37,085 nucleotides of DNA, from assembly GCA_945787495.1 (NCBI GenBank), contig CALZIL010000002.1:1-37085 (forward strand), given 5' to 3'. Position 1 is the stretch's first letter. The number at the start of each line of letters is the position of its first letter. Shown here piece after piece: positions 9,161-19,399 of this stretch. Under the pieces are notes generated by a model, which saw nothing but the letters and a program-made list of their open reading frames with translations, was not told the origin of the DNA and ran no database searches. The position numbers and the translations under genes were made by a program. Source of the DNA: an uncultured Afifella sp. (GTDB lineage: Bacteria > Pseudomonadota > Alphaproteobacteria > Rhizobiales > Afifellaceae).

Positions 9161-10153
9161 TCAGCCGCGGCCCATAAACGGCTCGATCGACTCAGCTTTT
9201 TTGAACCGGCCGATCCGTTTGATTTCCCAGTCAAGCCGCACGCCCGATGTTTCCAGCACCCGCGCCCGCACGGTTTCGCCAAGCGTTTCAAGGTCATGCC
9301 CGGTGGCGTTGCCGATATTGATCAGGAAATTGCAGTGCATCTCCGAGACCTGCGCGCCACCGATCGTCAGGCCGCGGCAGCCGGCCTGGTCGATCAGCTG
9401 CCAGGCTTTTCCACCCCCAGATTCAGGGGCCGGGTTCTTGAAGGTCGAACCGCCGGTCCGGCTCTTGACCGGCTGCGCCGTTTCGCGATGGCTCTGGACG
9501 GCATCCATCTCAGCCCGGATCGTTTCGGCGTCCGCCGCCTCGCCTTGAAAAACCGCTTCGACGAAGATCAGGTCCGCCGGCGCGTCGCTGTGCCGGTAGG
9601 AATAGCCCATCGCCGCATTGCTCAGGACGTGCCGCTCGCCCTTGCGGTCGATCGCGCTCACCTCCACCAGCCGCTCGCGGGTCTCCACGTCATTGGCCCC
9701 GGCATTCATCCTGAGCGCGCCGCCCAGCCCGCCGGGAATGCCGTGATAGAAGGCGAAGCCGCCAAGGCCGGCTTCAAGCGCATGGGCAGCGAGCCGCCGG
9801 TCGGCCAGCGCCGCGCCGGCGCGGATCTTATTGCCGTCCTCAATCGTAACCTGTCCGAAGCCCTTGGCCGACAGGCGCACGACGACGCCCGCCACGCCGC
9901 CGTCGCGCACCAGCAGATTGGAACCCAGGCCGATCACCGTCACCGGCACCTCATCCGGCAAAGCCCGCATCAAAAAGGCGAGATCGTCGGCGTCGGCCGG
10001 CAAAGCGAGAATATCGGCCGGGCCGCCGGCGCGAAACCACACGACCGGCGCCAGCGGCGCATCGGCCTGCAGCCTGCCGCGAAAGCCGGCGAGCCGGCTG
10101 CCAAGCTCGGCCACAAGCGCCGCACCCGGTGGCTTTTCGTTGTCGTCCGTCAT
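9161..10153 (-). CDS. murB: UDP-N-acetylenolpyruvoylglucosamine reductase MurB
   Basis: MurB is the FAD- and NADPH-dependent cytoplasmic enzyme that reduces the enolpyruvyl product of MurA to UDP-N-acetylmuramic acid. The 330-residue product has the FAD-binding motif [14 protein letters not shown] at 73-86, [16 protein letters not shown] at 138-153 and MGYSYRHS at 182-189. The catalytic serine is Ser236 in [11 protein letters not shown], and the C-terminal glutamate in WEIKRIGRF is the expected second acid/base residue. The ATG overlaps the murC stop by 4 bases (10150-10153), indicating translational coupling. A gap of about 100 bases or more follows before ddl. Confidence 0.98.
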   Translation of the reverse strand: MTDDNEKPPGAALVAELGSRLAGFRGRLQADAPLAPVVWFRAGGPADILALPADADDLAFLMRALPDEVPVTVIGLGSNLLVRDGGVAGVVVRLSAKGFGQVTIEDGNKIRAGAALADRRLAAHALEAGLGGFAFYHGIPGGLGGALRMNAGANDVETRERLVEVSAIDRKGERHVLSNAAMGYSYRHSDAPADLIFVEAVFQGEAADAETIRAEMDAVQSHRETAQPVKSRTGGSTFKNPAPESGGGKAWQLIDQAGCRGLTIGGAQVSEMHCNFLINIGNATGHDLETLGETVRARVLETSGVRLDWEIKRIGRFKKAESIEPFMGRG

Positions 10154-11574
10154 TTTTCGTCAAGCGCCGCCAGTGCGTCCGGCAGCTCCTGCGCCCAAGT
10201 GGTGATTGACCCGGCGCCCAGGCACACCACCATGTCGCCCGGCGTGGCATGCCCGGCGATCATCGCCGGCAGATCGCCCGCCTCCATCAGCCGTTTTGCG
10301 TCACGGTGACCGCCCGAAAGCAGGCCCTCAACCAGATGCTCCTTGTCGATTCCTTCAATCGGCATCTCGCCGGCCGGATAGACATCGGCGACGATCACCG
10401 TATCGGCCTCGTTGAAGCAGGTGCAGAAATCCTCAAACAGGTCGCGCAGCCGGGTGAAGCGGTGCGGCTGGACAACGGCGATTACCCGACCCGATGGCGC
10501 CTCGCCATCGAGCGCTTCGCGTGCCGCCTTCAGCACGGCGGCGATTTCCACCGGGTGGTGGCCATAATCATCGTAGATCTCAACGCCGTTCCAGTTGCCG
10601 ACGCGGGTGAAGCGCCGCTTGACACCGGCAAAACCGGCAAGCCCGTTGGCGATCGCCTCGCCATCGACGCCGATCGCATGCGCAACGGCGATCGCCGCGA
10701 CCGCGTTCGACACATTGTGCTCGCCCGGCATCGGCAGAATCAGGTCGTCCAGCGTCTCCATGTCGCCGGTCACGCGGTCGTGGATATCAACGGAAAAATG
10801 CGCCTTGCCGGCTTTATAGGAGACGTCGCGGAACCGCACTTCCGCCTGCGGGTTGCGGCCATAGGTGATCAGCCGCCGGTCCTCGATCCGCGCCACCAGC
10901 GCCTGCACCTCCGGATGATCGAGACACATGACGGCGAATCCGTAGAACGGCACATTCTCCACGAAGTCGACGAAGGCCTCGCGCAGGTCGTCAAACGAAC
11001 CGAAATGATCCAGATGCTCCGGATCGATATTGGTGACCATGGCGATATCGGCCGGCAGTTTGACGAAGGTACCGTCCGATTCATCGGCCTCCACGACCAT
11101 CCAGTCGCCCTCGCCCATACGCGCATTGGTGCCATAGGCATTGATGATGCCGCCATTGATCACGGTCGGGTCGAGCCCGCCGGCATCCAGAAGCGCGCCC
11201 ACTATCGATGTCGTCGTCGTTTTGCCGTGCGTCCCGCCAACGGCGATCGACGATTTCAGCCGCATCAGCTCGGCCAGCATTTCCGCCCGCCGCACGACCG
11301 GCAGGCCGCGGCTGCGCGCCGCGTTGAGTTCAGCGTTGTCGCGCTCGATCGCCGAAGACACGACGACGACGGCCGCTTCGCCAAGATTGTTCCCATCATG
11401 GCCGATGGAAACGGCGATGCCCTTGTCGCGCAGCCGCTGGACATTGGCGCTTTCGGCTATGTCGGAACCCTGCACGCGATAATTCTGGTTGACCAGCACT
11501 TCGGCGATTCCGCTCATGCCGATGCCGCCGATCCCGACGAAATGGATCGGACCGATGTCGCGCGGCATTTTCAT
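10150..11574 (-). CDS. murC: UDP-N-acetylmuramate--L-alanine ligase MurC
   Basis: MurC adds L-alanine to UDP-MurNAc, the first amino acid of the stem peptide. The 474-residue product has the Rossmann motif [14 protein letters not shown] at 12-25, the ATP P-loop [10 protein letters not shown] at 113-122, [10 protein letters not shown] and [12 protein letters not shown] in the central domain, and [11 protein letters not shown] with QPHRFTRL in the C-terminal domain. All are standard for MurC rather than Mpl. The ATG at 11572-11574 has AGGGGAA upstream at good spacing. It lies 80 bases after murG. That gap holds only a short GC hairpin (CGGCC-TCTG-GGCCG) without a T-tract, so readthrough from murG is expected. 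The stop overlaps the murB start. Confidence 0.98.
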   Translation of the reverse strand: MKMPRDIGPIHFVGIGGIGMSGIAEVLVNQNYRVQGSDIAESANVQRLRDKGIAVSIGHDGNNLGEAAVVVVSSAIERDNAELNAARSRGLPVVRRAEMLAELMRLKSSIAVGGTHGKTTTTSIVGALLDAGGLDPTVINGGIINAYGTNARMGEGDWMVVEADESDGTFVKLPADIAMVTNIDPEHLDHFGSFDDLREAFVDFVENVPFYGFAVMCLDHPEVQALVARIEDRRLITYGRNPQAEVRFRDVSYKAGKAHFSVDIHDRVTGDMETLDDLILPMPGEHNVSNAVAAIAVAHAIGVDGEAIANGLAGFAGVKRRFTRVGNWNGVEIYDDYGHHPVEIAAVLKAAREALDGEAPSGRVIAVVQPHRFTRLRDLFEDFCTCFNEADTVIVADVYPAGEMPIEGIDKEHLVEGLLSGGHRDAKRLMEAGDLPAMIAGHATPGDMVVCLGAGSITTWAQELPDALAALDEK

Positions 11575-11654
11575 CGATGAATTCCCCTAAAACGGATGGC
11601 GATACGGATTTCTCTGCGATCGCCGGACCCAAAGGCCGTTCGGCCCAGAGGCCG

Positions 11655-12746
11655 TTAGCGCCCGCTGGCAGCCTTTTCTACAAGATCGGCGAGCCGCGCA
11701 ACCGCTTGCGGTGCGCCAAGCGACCTTGCCGCATCGGCCGCCGCCGCAAGGTGCGCCGGTTCGTCGATCAGTTCGGCAAGCCGTACTGCCAGCTTTTCCG
11801 GTGTCAGATCGGCCTCGGCCATCAGCCAGCCGCCACCGGCGCCGGCGAGCGCGCGGGCGTTTTCCGCCTGGTCGTGATCGAGGGCATGCGGATAGGGCAC
11901 GAGGATGGCCGGCCGGCCGATCACCGCCAGTTCCGATACGGTCGAGGCCCCGGCCCGGCTGACCACCAGATGCGCGGCGGCAATCCGCTCGGCCATATCG
12001 GTGAAGAATGTCGCCAGTTCGGCAGCGACGCCGAGATCGTCATAGGCCGCCTGGGTGCGCGCCAGATCCTCCTCCCGGCACTGCTGGACGATCGTCACGC
12101 GGGCGCGCAGGTCCGGCGCCAGCGCGGCGATCGCCGGCGGCAACAGGTCGGAAAAGGCGCGCGCGCCCTGGCTGCCGCCAAACACAAGCAGCCGGAACCG
12201 CTCGCCTCCGCCCGCCGCCTGATAAGGCCGCTGCGACGCGGCGATGACGGCTGGCCGCACCGGATTGCCGACATGGGTCATGGCGCGGGCACGGGCGCTG
12301 CCGATCGGATTTTCAAAGCCGGTCGCCAGATGCGCGCCAAGACGGATCAGCAGGCGGTTGGCGCGGCCGATGACCGCGTTCTGGTCCTGCACAATGGCGG
12401 CAATGCCGGCGAGCCGCGCGGCGATCACCGGCGGCAGGGTCGGATAGCCGCCAAAGCCGACGACGACGTTTGGCTTGATCTCTTTCAACAGCCGCCGCGC
12501 CGCGATCAGCCCGCGCGCAAGCGTTGCCAAGGTTTTCAACGCCGCCAGCGGATTGCGGCCGGCAAGGGTGGCCGAGGCAACGACATGGCAATATTCGGCC
12601 GGGACGCCCTCCATGAACCGCCCGGCGCGGTCATCGCTCGCCATATGAACGCTCCAGCCGCGCTCCATCAGGCCGGCGCGCAGCGCCAGCGCCGGAAACA
12701 GATGCCCGCCGGTGCCGCCGGCGACAAGAAGCGCGGTTTTGCCCAT
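11655..12746 (-). CDS. murG: Lipid II synthase MurG
   Basis: MurG is the peripheral membrane GT-B glycosyltransferase that transfers GlcNAc from UDP-GlcNAc to lipid I, giving lipid II. The 363-residue product shows the glycine-rich loop AGGTGGHLFPALAL at 9-22, PNVVVGFGGYPTLPPVIAARL, QDQNAVIGRANRLL, the second glycine loop LLVFGGSQGARAFSDLLP, and the UDP-GlcNAc binding segment VVSRAGASTVSELAVIGRPA followed by PHALDHDQAENARAL. These are the ordered hallmarks of family GT28 MurG. It starts 21 bases after ftsW and sits inside the dcw operon. Confidence 0.98.
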   Translation of the reverse strand: MGKTALLVAGGTGGHLFPALALRAGLMERGWSVHMASDDRAGRFMEGVPAEYCHVVASATLAGRNPLAALKTLATLARGLIAARRLLKEIKPNVVVGFGGYPTLPPVIAARLAGIAAIVQDQNAVIGRANRLLIRLGAHLATGFENPIGSARARAMTHVGNPVRPAVIAASQRPYQAAGGGERFRLLVFGGSQGARAFSDLLPPAIAALAPDLRARVTIVQQCREEDLARTQAAYDDLGVAAELATFFTDMAERIAAAHLVVSRAGASTVSELAVIGRPAILVPYPHALDHDQAENARALAGAGGGWLMAEADLTPEKLAVRLAELIDEPAHLAAAADAARSLGAPQAVARLADLVEKAASGR

Positions 12747-12767
12747 ATGTTGACCGCCGATTGCCCG

Positions 12768-13916
12768 TCAGGTCTGGCCGGTCGCCGCCGCCCGCGGCAT
12801 GACGGTGACCCGCTGGTCGGCACTTTGCCGCGACAGGGCCAGAAGGAAGCCGACGGTGACCGCCGCCGCCAGCAATGCCGATCCGCCATAGGAAATGAAC
12901 GGCAGCGTCATGCCCTTGGCCGGCAGCAGCTGCAGATTGACGCCGATATTGATGAAGGCCTGCACGCCGATCTGGGTCACCAGGCCGGCGATCGCCAGGC
13001 GTTCAAAGGTGTTCTTGCGTCTAAAGGCCAGCATCAGGCCGCGCATGACGATCACGGCAAAGATCAGCACCAGGATCAGGCACAGGACAATGCCGAATTC
13101 CTCCGCCACGACGGCGAAAACGAAATCGGTATGGGAATCGGGGAGCACACGTTTCATGACGCCTTCGCCCGGTCCGGCGCCGGACCAGCCGCCGCGCTGG
13201 AACGATTTGAGCGCCGTATCGACCTGATAGGTATCGCCGCTGGCCGGATCGAGGAACCGGTCGATCCGTACCGCCACATGCGGATACATCCGGTAGGCCA
13301 TGAACAGTCCGGCGATCGAGGCCACCGCCAGCCCGGCAACGACGATCGGCGAGACGCCGGCCAGGAAGAAAAGCGCGCCCCAGACTGCGAAAACCAAAAT
13401 GGTCTGGCCGAGATCGGGTTCGGCGATCAACAAAGCCGTGACGATGAGGAGAAGAACGACCGCCAGAAGCCGGCCCGGCACTTCCGGCCGCTGGGTGCCT
13501 TCGGCAAACAGCCAGGCGGTGATGATGATGAAAGCCGGTTTGACGAATTCCGACGGCTGCAGCGAAAAGCCGGCAATAGAGAGCCAGCGCCGCGAACCCT
13601 TGATCTCCGCGCCGATGAACAGGACCAGCACCATCAATATCAGGCCTGCGAACAGCATGATCAGCGCGGTCCGCCGCACTTGCCGGTGCGTCAGAAACGA
13701 ACACCCGATCATGACGGCTGCCGCCAGCGGCACGTAGATGGCGTGGCGCAGGACGAAATGCATCGGCGCCAGGCCGATCCGCTCGGCGACCGGCGGGCTG
13801 GCGGCGAACGACAGGACCAGGCCGGTGAGGAGCAAAAGAACAACCAGGCCGAGCAGGACCCGGTCGACGGTCCACCACCATTCGGCCAGCGGCGAGCGAT
13901 TTGCACGAGAGATCAT
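12768..13916 (-). CDS. ftsW: SEDS peptidoglycan polymerase FtsW
   Basis: FtsW is the multipass inner membrane glycosyltransferase that polymerises lipid II at the septum together with FtsI. The 382-residue product has about ten hydrophobic segments, GSRRWLSIAGFSLQPSEFVKPA near 107-127, AEPDLGQTILVF near 165-176, and SHTDFVFAVVAEE near 261-273 with Asp264 as the likely catalytic residue. FINIGVNLQLLPAKGMTLPFISYGGS is the C-terminal SEDS signature. The dcw position and its place next to murD and murG indicate FtsW rather than RodA. The ATG overlaps the murD stop by 4 bases (13913-13916). Confidence 0.97.
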   Translation of the reverse strand: MISRANRSPLAEWWWTVDRVLLGLVVLLLLTGLVLSFAASPPVAERIGLAPMHFVLRHAIYVPLAAAVMIGCSFLTHRQVRRTALIMLFAGLILMVLVLFIGAEIKGSRRWLSIAGFSLQPSEFVKPAFIIITAWLFAEGTQRPEVPGRLLAVVLLLIVTALLIAEPDLGQTILVFAVWGALFFLAGVSPIVVAGLAVASIAGLFMAYRMYPHVAVRIDRFLDPASGDTYQVDTALKSFQRGGWSGAGPGEGVMKRVLPDSHTDFVFAVVAEEFGIVLCLILVLIFAVIVMRGLMLAFRRKNTFERLAIAGLVTQIGVQAFINIGVNLQLLPAKGMTLPFISYGGSALLAAAVTVGFLLALSRQSADQRVTVMPRAAATGQT

Positions 13917-15343
13917 GCGAGCGCTTCCTTGATTGCAGGGGCTTTGTCGGAACAGGCTTCAAGCGCCAGAACGGCCTGCCGGAAAGCATCGCCGCGGGCT
14001 TCGAAGTCGGCAAACTGATCGAATGAGGCGCAGGCCGGCGATAACAGAACCACCGGTTCGTCGGCACCATCGAGCACCGCATCGGCGGCGGCCAGCCGCA
14101 CCGCAGCGGCAAGATCGCCGGCCAGCACATGCGGCACTCGGCGCGCCAGCGTCGCCGAGAAGGCATCCGCCGCTTCGCCGATCAGATAGGCTTTGGCAAT
14201 CTTGGGAAAATAATCCGCCAGCGGCTCGATGCCGCCGGTCTTGGCCTGCCCGCCGGCGATCCAGTAGATCGGATCAAACGTGGCAAGCGCCCGCGCCGCC
14301 GCATCGCCATTGGTCGCCTTGGAATCGTTGACAAAAAGCACCCGGCCGCGCTGCGCGACGATTTCCATCCGGTGCGCCAGGCCCGGAAACGTCGCCATCG
14401 CCGCCGCCACCGCATTGGGCTTCATCCCCAGAGGGCGCACGGCGCCCCAGGCACAGGCGGCGTTCTGCCAGTTGTGAGCACCGCGCAGATGGATAAGCCC
14501 GGAAAGGTCTGAACTCGCTGCCAATGTCGCTTCTGTCCGTTCACGAAGCACACCGTGCTCATCAACGACGATGGCGCAGTCCGAATGCCGGCTGACGGAA
14601 ACCGTCGTCAGGTCCGGCCCGTTATCCGCGGCGCCCAGCCTGCCGGCGAGATCCTGGGATATGTCATCGTCAACGCCGATCACAACATGGTCGCCGGGAC
14701 GCATATTGGCGAAGATCTTTTCCTTGGCGCCTTGATAGCCGGCCATGTCGCCGTGCCGGTCGAGATGATCGGGTGCCAGATTGAGCCAGAGGGCGATGTC
14801 GGGCCGGAAGCGCCGCGTCAGGTCGAGCTGGTAGGATGACAATTCCAGCACATAGACAAGTCCGGGTTTGGGCGGCGAAAGGTCGAGCGCCGCCCGACCG
14901 ATATTGCCGCCGACCTGCGCATCCATCCCGGCGGCGTTCAGGATATGGCCGATCAGCGCCGTGGTGGTCGACTTGCCGTTGGTGCCGGTGACGGCGACGA
15001 ATTTCGCCACGCCATCGGCCTGCCTGAAAAGCAGTTCAATGTCGCAAATAATTTCGACGCCGGCGGCGCGTGCGACTCCAACGACCGGATTGGGCTCAGG
15101 ATGGGTCAGCGGTACGCCCGGCGCCAGCACCAGGCAGGCAATGTCGCTCCACAGCCACTCGCCCGGCTCCATGATCGTGGCGCCAGCCGTCTCGGCGGCG
15201 GCACGCGCCGCCGGCTTGTCGTCCCAGGCCCAGATTTTGGCGACACCGCCATCACGAGCCGCGTGAACCGTCGCCAGACCCGATCGCGCCAGGCCGAATA
15301 CGGCGATCGTCCGGTCTTTCAGATGGGTCAGCGCAACGGCCAT
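13913..15343 (-). CDS. murD: UDP-N-acetylmuramoylalanine--D-glutamate ligase MurD
   Basis: MurD adds D-glutamate to UDP-MurNAc-L-Ala. The 476-residue product contains the N-terminal nucleotide-like fold with VFGLARSGLATV, the P-loop VTGTNGKSTTTALIGHIL with Lys124, ELSSYQLDL, NLAPDHLDRHGDMAGYQGAKEKIF in the central domain with the expected carbamylated-lysine region, and NDSKATNGDAAARAL plus LLSPACASFDQFADFEARGDAF in the C-terminal domain. The order is fully typical. It begins 4 bases after the mraY stop and its own stop overlaps ftsW. Confidence 0.98.
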   Translation of the reverse strand: MAVALTHLKDRTIAVFGLARSGLATVHAARDGGVAKIWAWDDKPAARAAAETAGATIMEPGEWLWSDIACLVLAPGVPLTHPEPNPVVGVARAAGVEIICDIELLFRQADGVAKFVAVTGTNGKSTTTALIGHILNAAGMDAQVGGNIGRAALDLSPPKPGLVYVLELSSYQLDLTRRFRPDIALWLNLAPDHLDRHGDMAGYQGAKEKIFANMRPGDHVVIGVDDDISQDLAGRLGAADNGPDLTTVSVSRHSDCAIVVDEHGVLRERTEATLAASSDLSGLIHLRGAHNWQNAACAWGAVRPLGMKPNAVAAAMATFPGLAHRMEIVAQRGRVLFVNDSKATNGDAAARALATFDPIYWIAGGQAKTGGIEPLADYFPKIAKAYLIGEAADAFSATLARRVPHVLAGDLAAAVRLAAADAVLDGADEPVVLLSPACASFDQFADFEARGDAFRQAVLALEACSDKAPAIKEALA

Positions 15344-15347
15344 GGCG

Positions 15348-16430
15348 CTATCTCAGTTTGAGGGTCGAAAGGCCAATCAACGCAAGCACAACGGCGACGA
15401 TCCAGAAGCGGATCACGACCTGCGGCTCGGTCCAGCCGAGCTGCTCGAAATGGTGGTGGATCGGCGCCATGCGAAAAACCCGCCGGCCGGTCAGCTTGAA
15501 CGAGGCGACCTGGATGATCACCGACAGGGCTTCCATGACGAAGATGCCGCCGATAATGGCCAGGACGATTTCGTGCTTCGTCGCCACGGCGATTGCGCCC
15601 AGCATGCCGCCCAGCGCCAGCGAGCCGGTATCGCCCATGAAGATCGCCGCAGGTGGCGCATTGAACCACAGGAAGCCGAGACCGGCGCCGATCAGCGCGC
15701 CGCAAAGCACTGCCAGTTCGCCGGTTCCCTTGACATTATGGATCTGCAGATAGTCGGAAAACACTGCATTGCCTACCAGATAGGCGATCATACCGAACGA
15801 GGCGGCGGCAATCATCACCGGAACAATGGCGAGCCCGTCGAGCCCGTCCGTCAGATTGACCGAATTGCCCGCGCCAACGATGACGAATGCAGCGAACAGC
15901 ACGAAGAAGACGCCGAGATCGACGAGGAAGTCCTTGAAAAACGGAATGGCGAGCGAAGACGACAACGGGTCTCCGCCGACATTCATCATGAAGACGACGA
16001 CCACCCCGGCCACGACGAATTCCAGCACCAGCCGCATTTTGCCTGAAAAGCCTTTGTGGCTGGCGCTCGCGACTTTCAGATAATCATCATAGAGCCCGAT
16101 CAATCCGAAGCCGACGCTGATCGCCAGCACGCTCAACACATAGATATTGGTCAGATCGGCCCATAACAGCGCCGAGACGGTGATTCCGAGCAGGATCATC
16201 AGGCCACCCATGGTCGGCGTGCCGGACTTCTGGAAATGGCTTTCCGGCCCGTCGTCGCGGATCGGCTGGCCTCTGCCCTGCCTGATCTTGAGACCCTGGA
16301 TGATGGCGGGGCCGAACAGAAACACGAATATCAGCGCCGTCATGGTCGCCGCGCCGGTCCTGAATGTGATGTAGCGGAAGACATTCAGGATCGGGGCCTG
16401 GTCCGCAAATTGCTGGAGGTAGGTCAGCAT
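15348..16430 (-). CDS. mraY: Phospho-MurNAc-pentapeptide translocase MraY
   Basis: MraY is the integral membrane enzyme that transfers phospho-MurNAc-pentapeptide to undecaprenyl phosphate, making lipid I. The 360-residue, strongly hydrophobic product has the family residues in order: Asp115-Asp116 in LYDDYLKV, Asn192 to Asp198 in [24 protein letters not shown], and the late [13 protein letters not shown] motif. The start ATG at 16428-16430 lies inside the end of murF, whose stop is at 16424-16426, giving a 7-base overlap. Four bases separate its stop from murD. Confidence 0.98.
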   Translation of the reverse strand: MLTYLQQFADQAPILNVFRYITFRTGAATMTALIFVFLFGPAIIQGLKIRQGRGQPIRDDGPESHFQKSGTPTMGGLMILLGITVSALLWADLTNIYVLSVLAISVGFGLIGLYDDYLKVASASHKGFSGKMRLVLEFVVAGVVVVFMMNVGGDPLSSSLAIPFFKDFLVDLGVFFVLFAAFVIVGAGNSVNLTDGLDGLAIVPVMIAAASFGMIAYLVGNAVFSDYLQIHNVKGTGELAVLCGALIGAGLGFLWFNAPPAAIFMGDTGSLALGGMLGAIAVATKHEIVLAIIGGIFVMEALSVIIQVASFKLTGRRVFRMAPIHHHFEQLGWTEPQVVIRFWIVAVVLALIGLSTLKLR

Positions 16431-17887
16431 TGCGATTTCCCGGCTGATTGCATCGACTGAACCCGTCCCTCGTCTGGTTCCATGGCGTGAAACTGCCGGA
16501 CCAGCGCATCGACAACCGGTCCAAGCCGCGTTCCCGCCGACGCCTTGACCATCACGACATCGTCCGCACTGATCGCGCCGGGAAGAATCGCTTCAAGCCC
16601 GCTCGCCTGCTCCGCATAAGCACCCCGGCACCGTTCCGGCAAGACCTGCCACAGGCTTTTCATCACCGGACCGGCCAGGAAGACCAGATCGGCGCCGGCC
16701 GCAAGCAGCGGTTCCAGCAGCTCGGCATGAAGCTGGCTGGCCGTCGCTCCCAGTTCCAGCATGTCGCCAAGGACGGCGATCCGCCGCCCCGAACCATGCG
16801 GCGGGGTCTGCGCCAGGACGGCGAGTGCCGCCCGCATCGACGCCGGATTGGCGTTATAGCTCTCGTCGATCAGGCGCGCTTCACCCTCGCCAAGCTGCAG
16901 GACAAAGCGCTCGCCCCGCCCTTTCAGCGCCGAAACGCCGGCAAGCGCCTTGCAGGCGCGACCAAGGTCAAGACCCAGGGCGTGGGCGGCGGCAAGGACG
17001 GCAAGCGAATTCATCACCACATGCCGCCCCGGCACACCAAGCGCGTAATGAACCGTATCGCCCTTGACCGCCGCCTCAATGCGTGACCCGTCCGCGTCAT
17101 GCTCAGCATCAACCAGCCGGATGTCGGCTTCCTCATGGATGCCGAAGGTAAGGATTCGCGCTTGCCCGTCAGCGGCGCACTGACGCAACAGATCGAACCA
17201 GCGATTGTCGCGGTTGATGACTGCCGCACCGCCCGGTTCAAGTCCCTCGAAAATCTCCGCCTTGGCTTGCGCGATCTCCATCTCGCTGTCGAAATATTCC
17301 AGATGCGCGGCTTCGACATTGGTGACGATCGCCACATCCGGGCGCACCATTTTGACCAGCGGCCGTATTTCGCCGGCATGGTTCATGCCGATTTCAAAAA
17401 CGCCGAATTTCGTCGCTTGCGCCATCCGCGCCAGTGTCAGCGGCACACCCCAGTGGTTGTTGAACGAGCCGACCGGCGCATGGGTCGCGCCAAAGTCGGA
17501 AAGCACCGTTTTGAGCATTTCCTTGGTGCTGGTCTTGCCGACCGAACCGGTCACCGCGACGATCCTGGCGGTGCTGCGCGCCCGGGTCGCCCGGCCGAGC
17601 TCTTCCAGTGCTTGCAAGGTGTCGGCGACCCGCACCAGGCCAGTTAGCTCCTCACCCGGCTCCGGCCGATATCCGGTTTCCACGACAGCAAGACCAGCAC
17701 CCGCCGCGAGTGCCCTGCCGGCATAGGCATGGCCATCGAGATGGTCGCCGCGAATGGCGAAGAACGCCTCGCGCGGCTGCACGCTCCGGCTGTCGATAGA
17801 GATGCCGGTCACATCTTGCGGCAATGGATCGCTGGCAACACCGCCGATCGCGGCAATCAGGTCGGCCGTGCGCCAGAGCCCGCTCAC
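16424..17887 (-). CDS. murF: UDP-MurNAc-tripeptide--D-Ala-D-Ala ligase MurF
   Basis: MurF attaches the D-Ala-D-Ala dipeptide made by Ddl, completing the cytoplasmic pentapeptide precursor. The 487-residue product has [20 protein letters not shown] near 28-47, the P-loop [15 protein letters not shown] near 111-125, [37 protein letters not shown] and [15 protein letters not shown], all typical for MurF. The start is GTG at 17885-17887, overlapping the murE stop by 4 bases. No nearby ATG fits the N-terminus, and the overlap supports the GTG. The 3' end overlaps mraY by 7 bases. Confidence 0.97.
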   Translation of the reverse strand: MSGLWRTADLIAAIGGVASDPLPQDVTGISIDSRSVQPREAFFAIRGDHLDGHAYAGRALAAGAGLAVVETGYRPEPGEELTGLVRVADTLQALEELGRATRARSTARIVAVTGSVGKTSTKEMLKTVLSDFGATHAPVGSFNNHWGVPLTLARMAQATKFGVFEIGMNHAGEIRPLVKMVRPDVAIVTNVEAAHLEYFDSEMEIAQAKAEIFEGLEPGGAAVINRDNRWFDLLRQCAADGQARILTFGIHEEADIRLVDAEHDADGSRIEAAVKGDTVHYALGVPGRHVVMNSLAVLAAAHALGLDLGRACKALAGVSALKGRGERFVLQLGEGEARLIDESYNANPASMRAALAVLAQTPPHGSGRRIAVLGDMLELGATASQLHAELLEPLLAAGADLVFLAGPVMKSLWQVLPERCRGAYAEQASGLEAILPGAISADDVVMVKASAGTRLGPVVDALVRQFHAMEPDEGRVQSMQSAGKSQC

Positions 17888-19389
17888 GCGGCATCCCCCG
17901 AGACAGGTTCAGGGTCGATCGCAAGCGCCGCTCTTGCCTCATCCTGGTCGGAAAACGGATGAACGACATCGCCGATCGTCTGGCCGGTTTCGTGTCCCTT
18001 GCCGGCGATCAGCAGCACGTCGCCGACTTTCAGTTCCGCCACAGCCTTGCCGATTGCCGCGCGCCGGTCGCCGATCTCCTCGGCTTCCGGTGCACCTTTG
18101 CGAACCGCGGCGCGGATTACCGCCGGGTCCTCGTTGCGCGGATTGTCATCGGTGATGATCGCCATGTCGGCATGGCGCGCCGCTGCCTCGCCCATCAGCG
18201 CCCGCTTGCCCGGATCGCGGTCGCCGCCGGCGCCAAACAGCACGATAAGTCGGCCCGACGTATAGGGGCGCAGCGCCGCCAGCGCGTTGACCAGCGCTTC
18301 GGGCGTGTGAGCGTAGTCGACGAAGACAAGGCCGCCGGAACGATGCCGGCCGACACATTCCAGCCGGCCGCTGGCGCCGCGAAGATGCTGCAATGCGTCG
18401 AGCGCCTTCGGCGCATCAATGCCTGTTGCGATCGCCAACGCCGCCGCGACCAGCGCGTTGGAGACCTGGAAGCGGCCGACCAGCGGCAGCGAAACATAAT
18501 GCGTCTCGGCATTGGCATCGGTGACAAGCAGCCGCGCGCCGTCCGGCATCCGTGTGAGCGAGTTCAGCTTCAGTGTTTCACCGGCCTCGCCGACACTCGT
18601 GAAATTCAGGCCTCGGCGTCGGGCGATGCGTTTCACCTGCTCCGCTTCCGGCTGATCAGCATCGACGACCACCGCCGCGCCTTCCTGCAAGAGCGTATCG
18701 AAAAGGCGAAGTTTCGCAGCCAGATAGGCTTCCATATTGACATGATAGTCGAGATGATCGCGCGACAAATTGGTAAAGGCGCCGGCGGTCAGTTCAAGCC
18801 CGTCCAGTCGGCGCTGGTCAAGGCCGTGACTGGAGGCTTCGAGCGCCATATGGGTGACGCCGAGACCGGCAATCTGCGCCAGCCTTTCATGCAACGCCAC
18901 CGGGTCGGGGCTGGTCAGCGCGGAGATCTCGTCAAGTCCAGGCGCCGTCAGCCCGGTGGTGCCCCAGCTTGCCGCGCGGCAGCCGGCCCGCTCCCAGATC
19001 TGCCGCAGGAACACCGCCACAGACGTTTTGCCATTGGTGCCGGTGATGGCCACGACATGATCGGGCTGGGTGCCAAAATAGCGCGCCGCCGCCAGCGCCA
19101 GCGCCCGGCGCGGATCGGCCACCCGAATAACCGGAATGCCGGGATCGTCGAAGCGGGCATGGGTCCCGGCAAGAATGGCGACGGCACCGGCTTCGACCGC
19201 CTGCGGAACGAACTGCGCGCCATCGGCCTCGGTTCCCGGCAGCGCGGCAAAGACCATGCCGGCTTCTATCGCCCGGCTGTCGGCGCTCAGGCCCGAAACG
19301 GCCAGGCCGCCCGATCCCTCCGGCAGTGCGATATCGTCATTAAAGAGTTCTGCAAGCCTGCGCGGCCCATCGGGCCGGGATTTTGTCAC
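17884..19389 (-). CDS. murE: UDP-MurNAc-L-Ala-D-Glu--meso-diaminopimelate ligase MurE
   Basis: MurE adds the third amino acid of the stem peptide. The 501-residue product has LSADSRAIEAGMVFAALPG near the N-terminus, the P-loop ITGTNGKTSVAVF around Lys121, EASSHGLDQRRLDG, TNLSRDHLDYH and a C-terminal DDNPRNEDP. The DNPR motif is the known marker of meso-diaminopimelate specificity, so the wall should be of the A2pm type. The start is taken as GTG at 19387-19389 because GAGGAGG lies five bases upstream and it clears the ftsI stop by 10 bases. The frame extends nine codons to a TTG at 19416, which would overlap ftsI and has no good ribosome site. Confidence 0.97.
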   Translation of the reverse strand: MTKSRPDGPRRLAELFNDDIALPEGSGGLAVSGLSADSRAIEAGMVFAALPGTEADGAQFVPQAVEAGAVAILAGTHARFDDPGIPVIRVADPRRALALAAARYFGTQPDHVVAITGTNGKTSVAVFLRQIWERAGCRAASWGTTGLTAPGLDEISALTSPDPVALHERLAQIAGLGVTHMALEASSHGLDQRRLDGLELTAGAFTNLSRDHLDYHVNMEAYLAAKLRLFDTLLQEGAAVVVDADQPEAEQVKRIARRRGLNFTSVGEAGETLKLNSLTRMPDGARLLVTDANAETHYVSLPLVGRFQVSNALVAAALAIATGIDAPKALDALQHLRGASGRLECVGRHRSGGLVFVDYAHTPEALVNALAALRPYTSGRLIVLFGAGGDRDPGKRALMGEAAARHADMAIITDDNPRNEDPAVIRAAVRKGAPEAEEIGDRRAAIGKAVAELKVGDVLLIAGKGHETGQTIGDVVHPFSDQDEARAALAIDPEPVSGDAA

Positions 19390-19399
19390 CAACGCCTCC

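Noticed and set aside
11577-14018. Open frame of 813 codons on the plus strand
   Set aside because: It is antisense to murG, ftsW and the end of murD, which are unmistakable; its composition (Arg, Gln, His, Asp runs) is that of a shadow frame.
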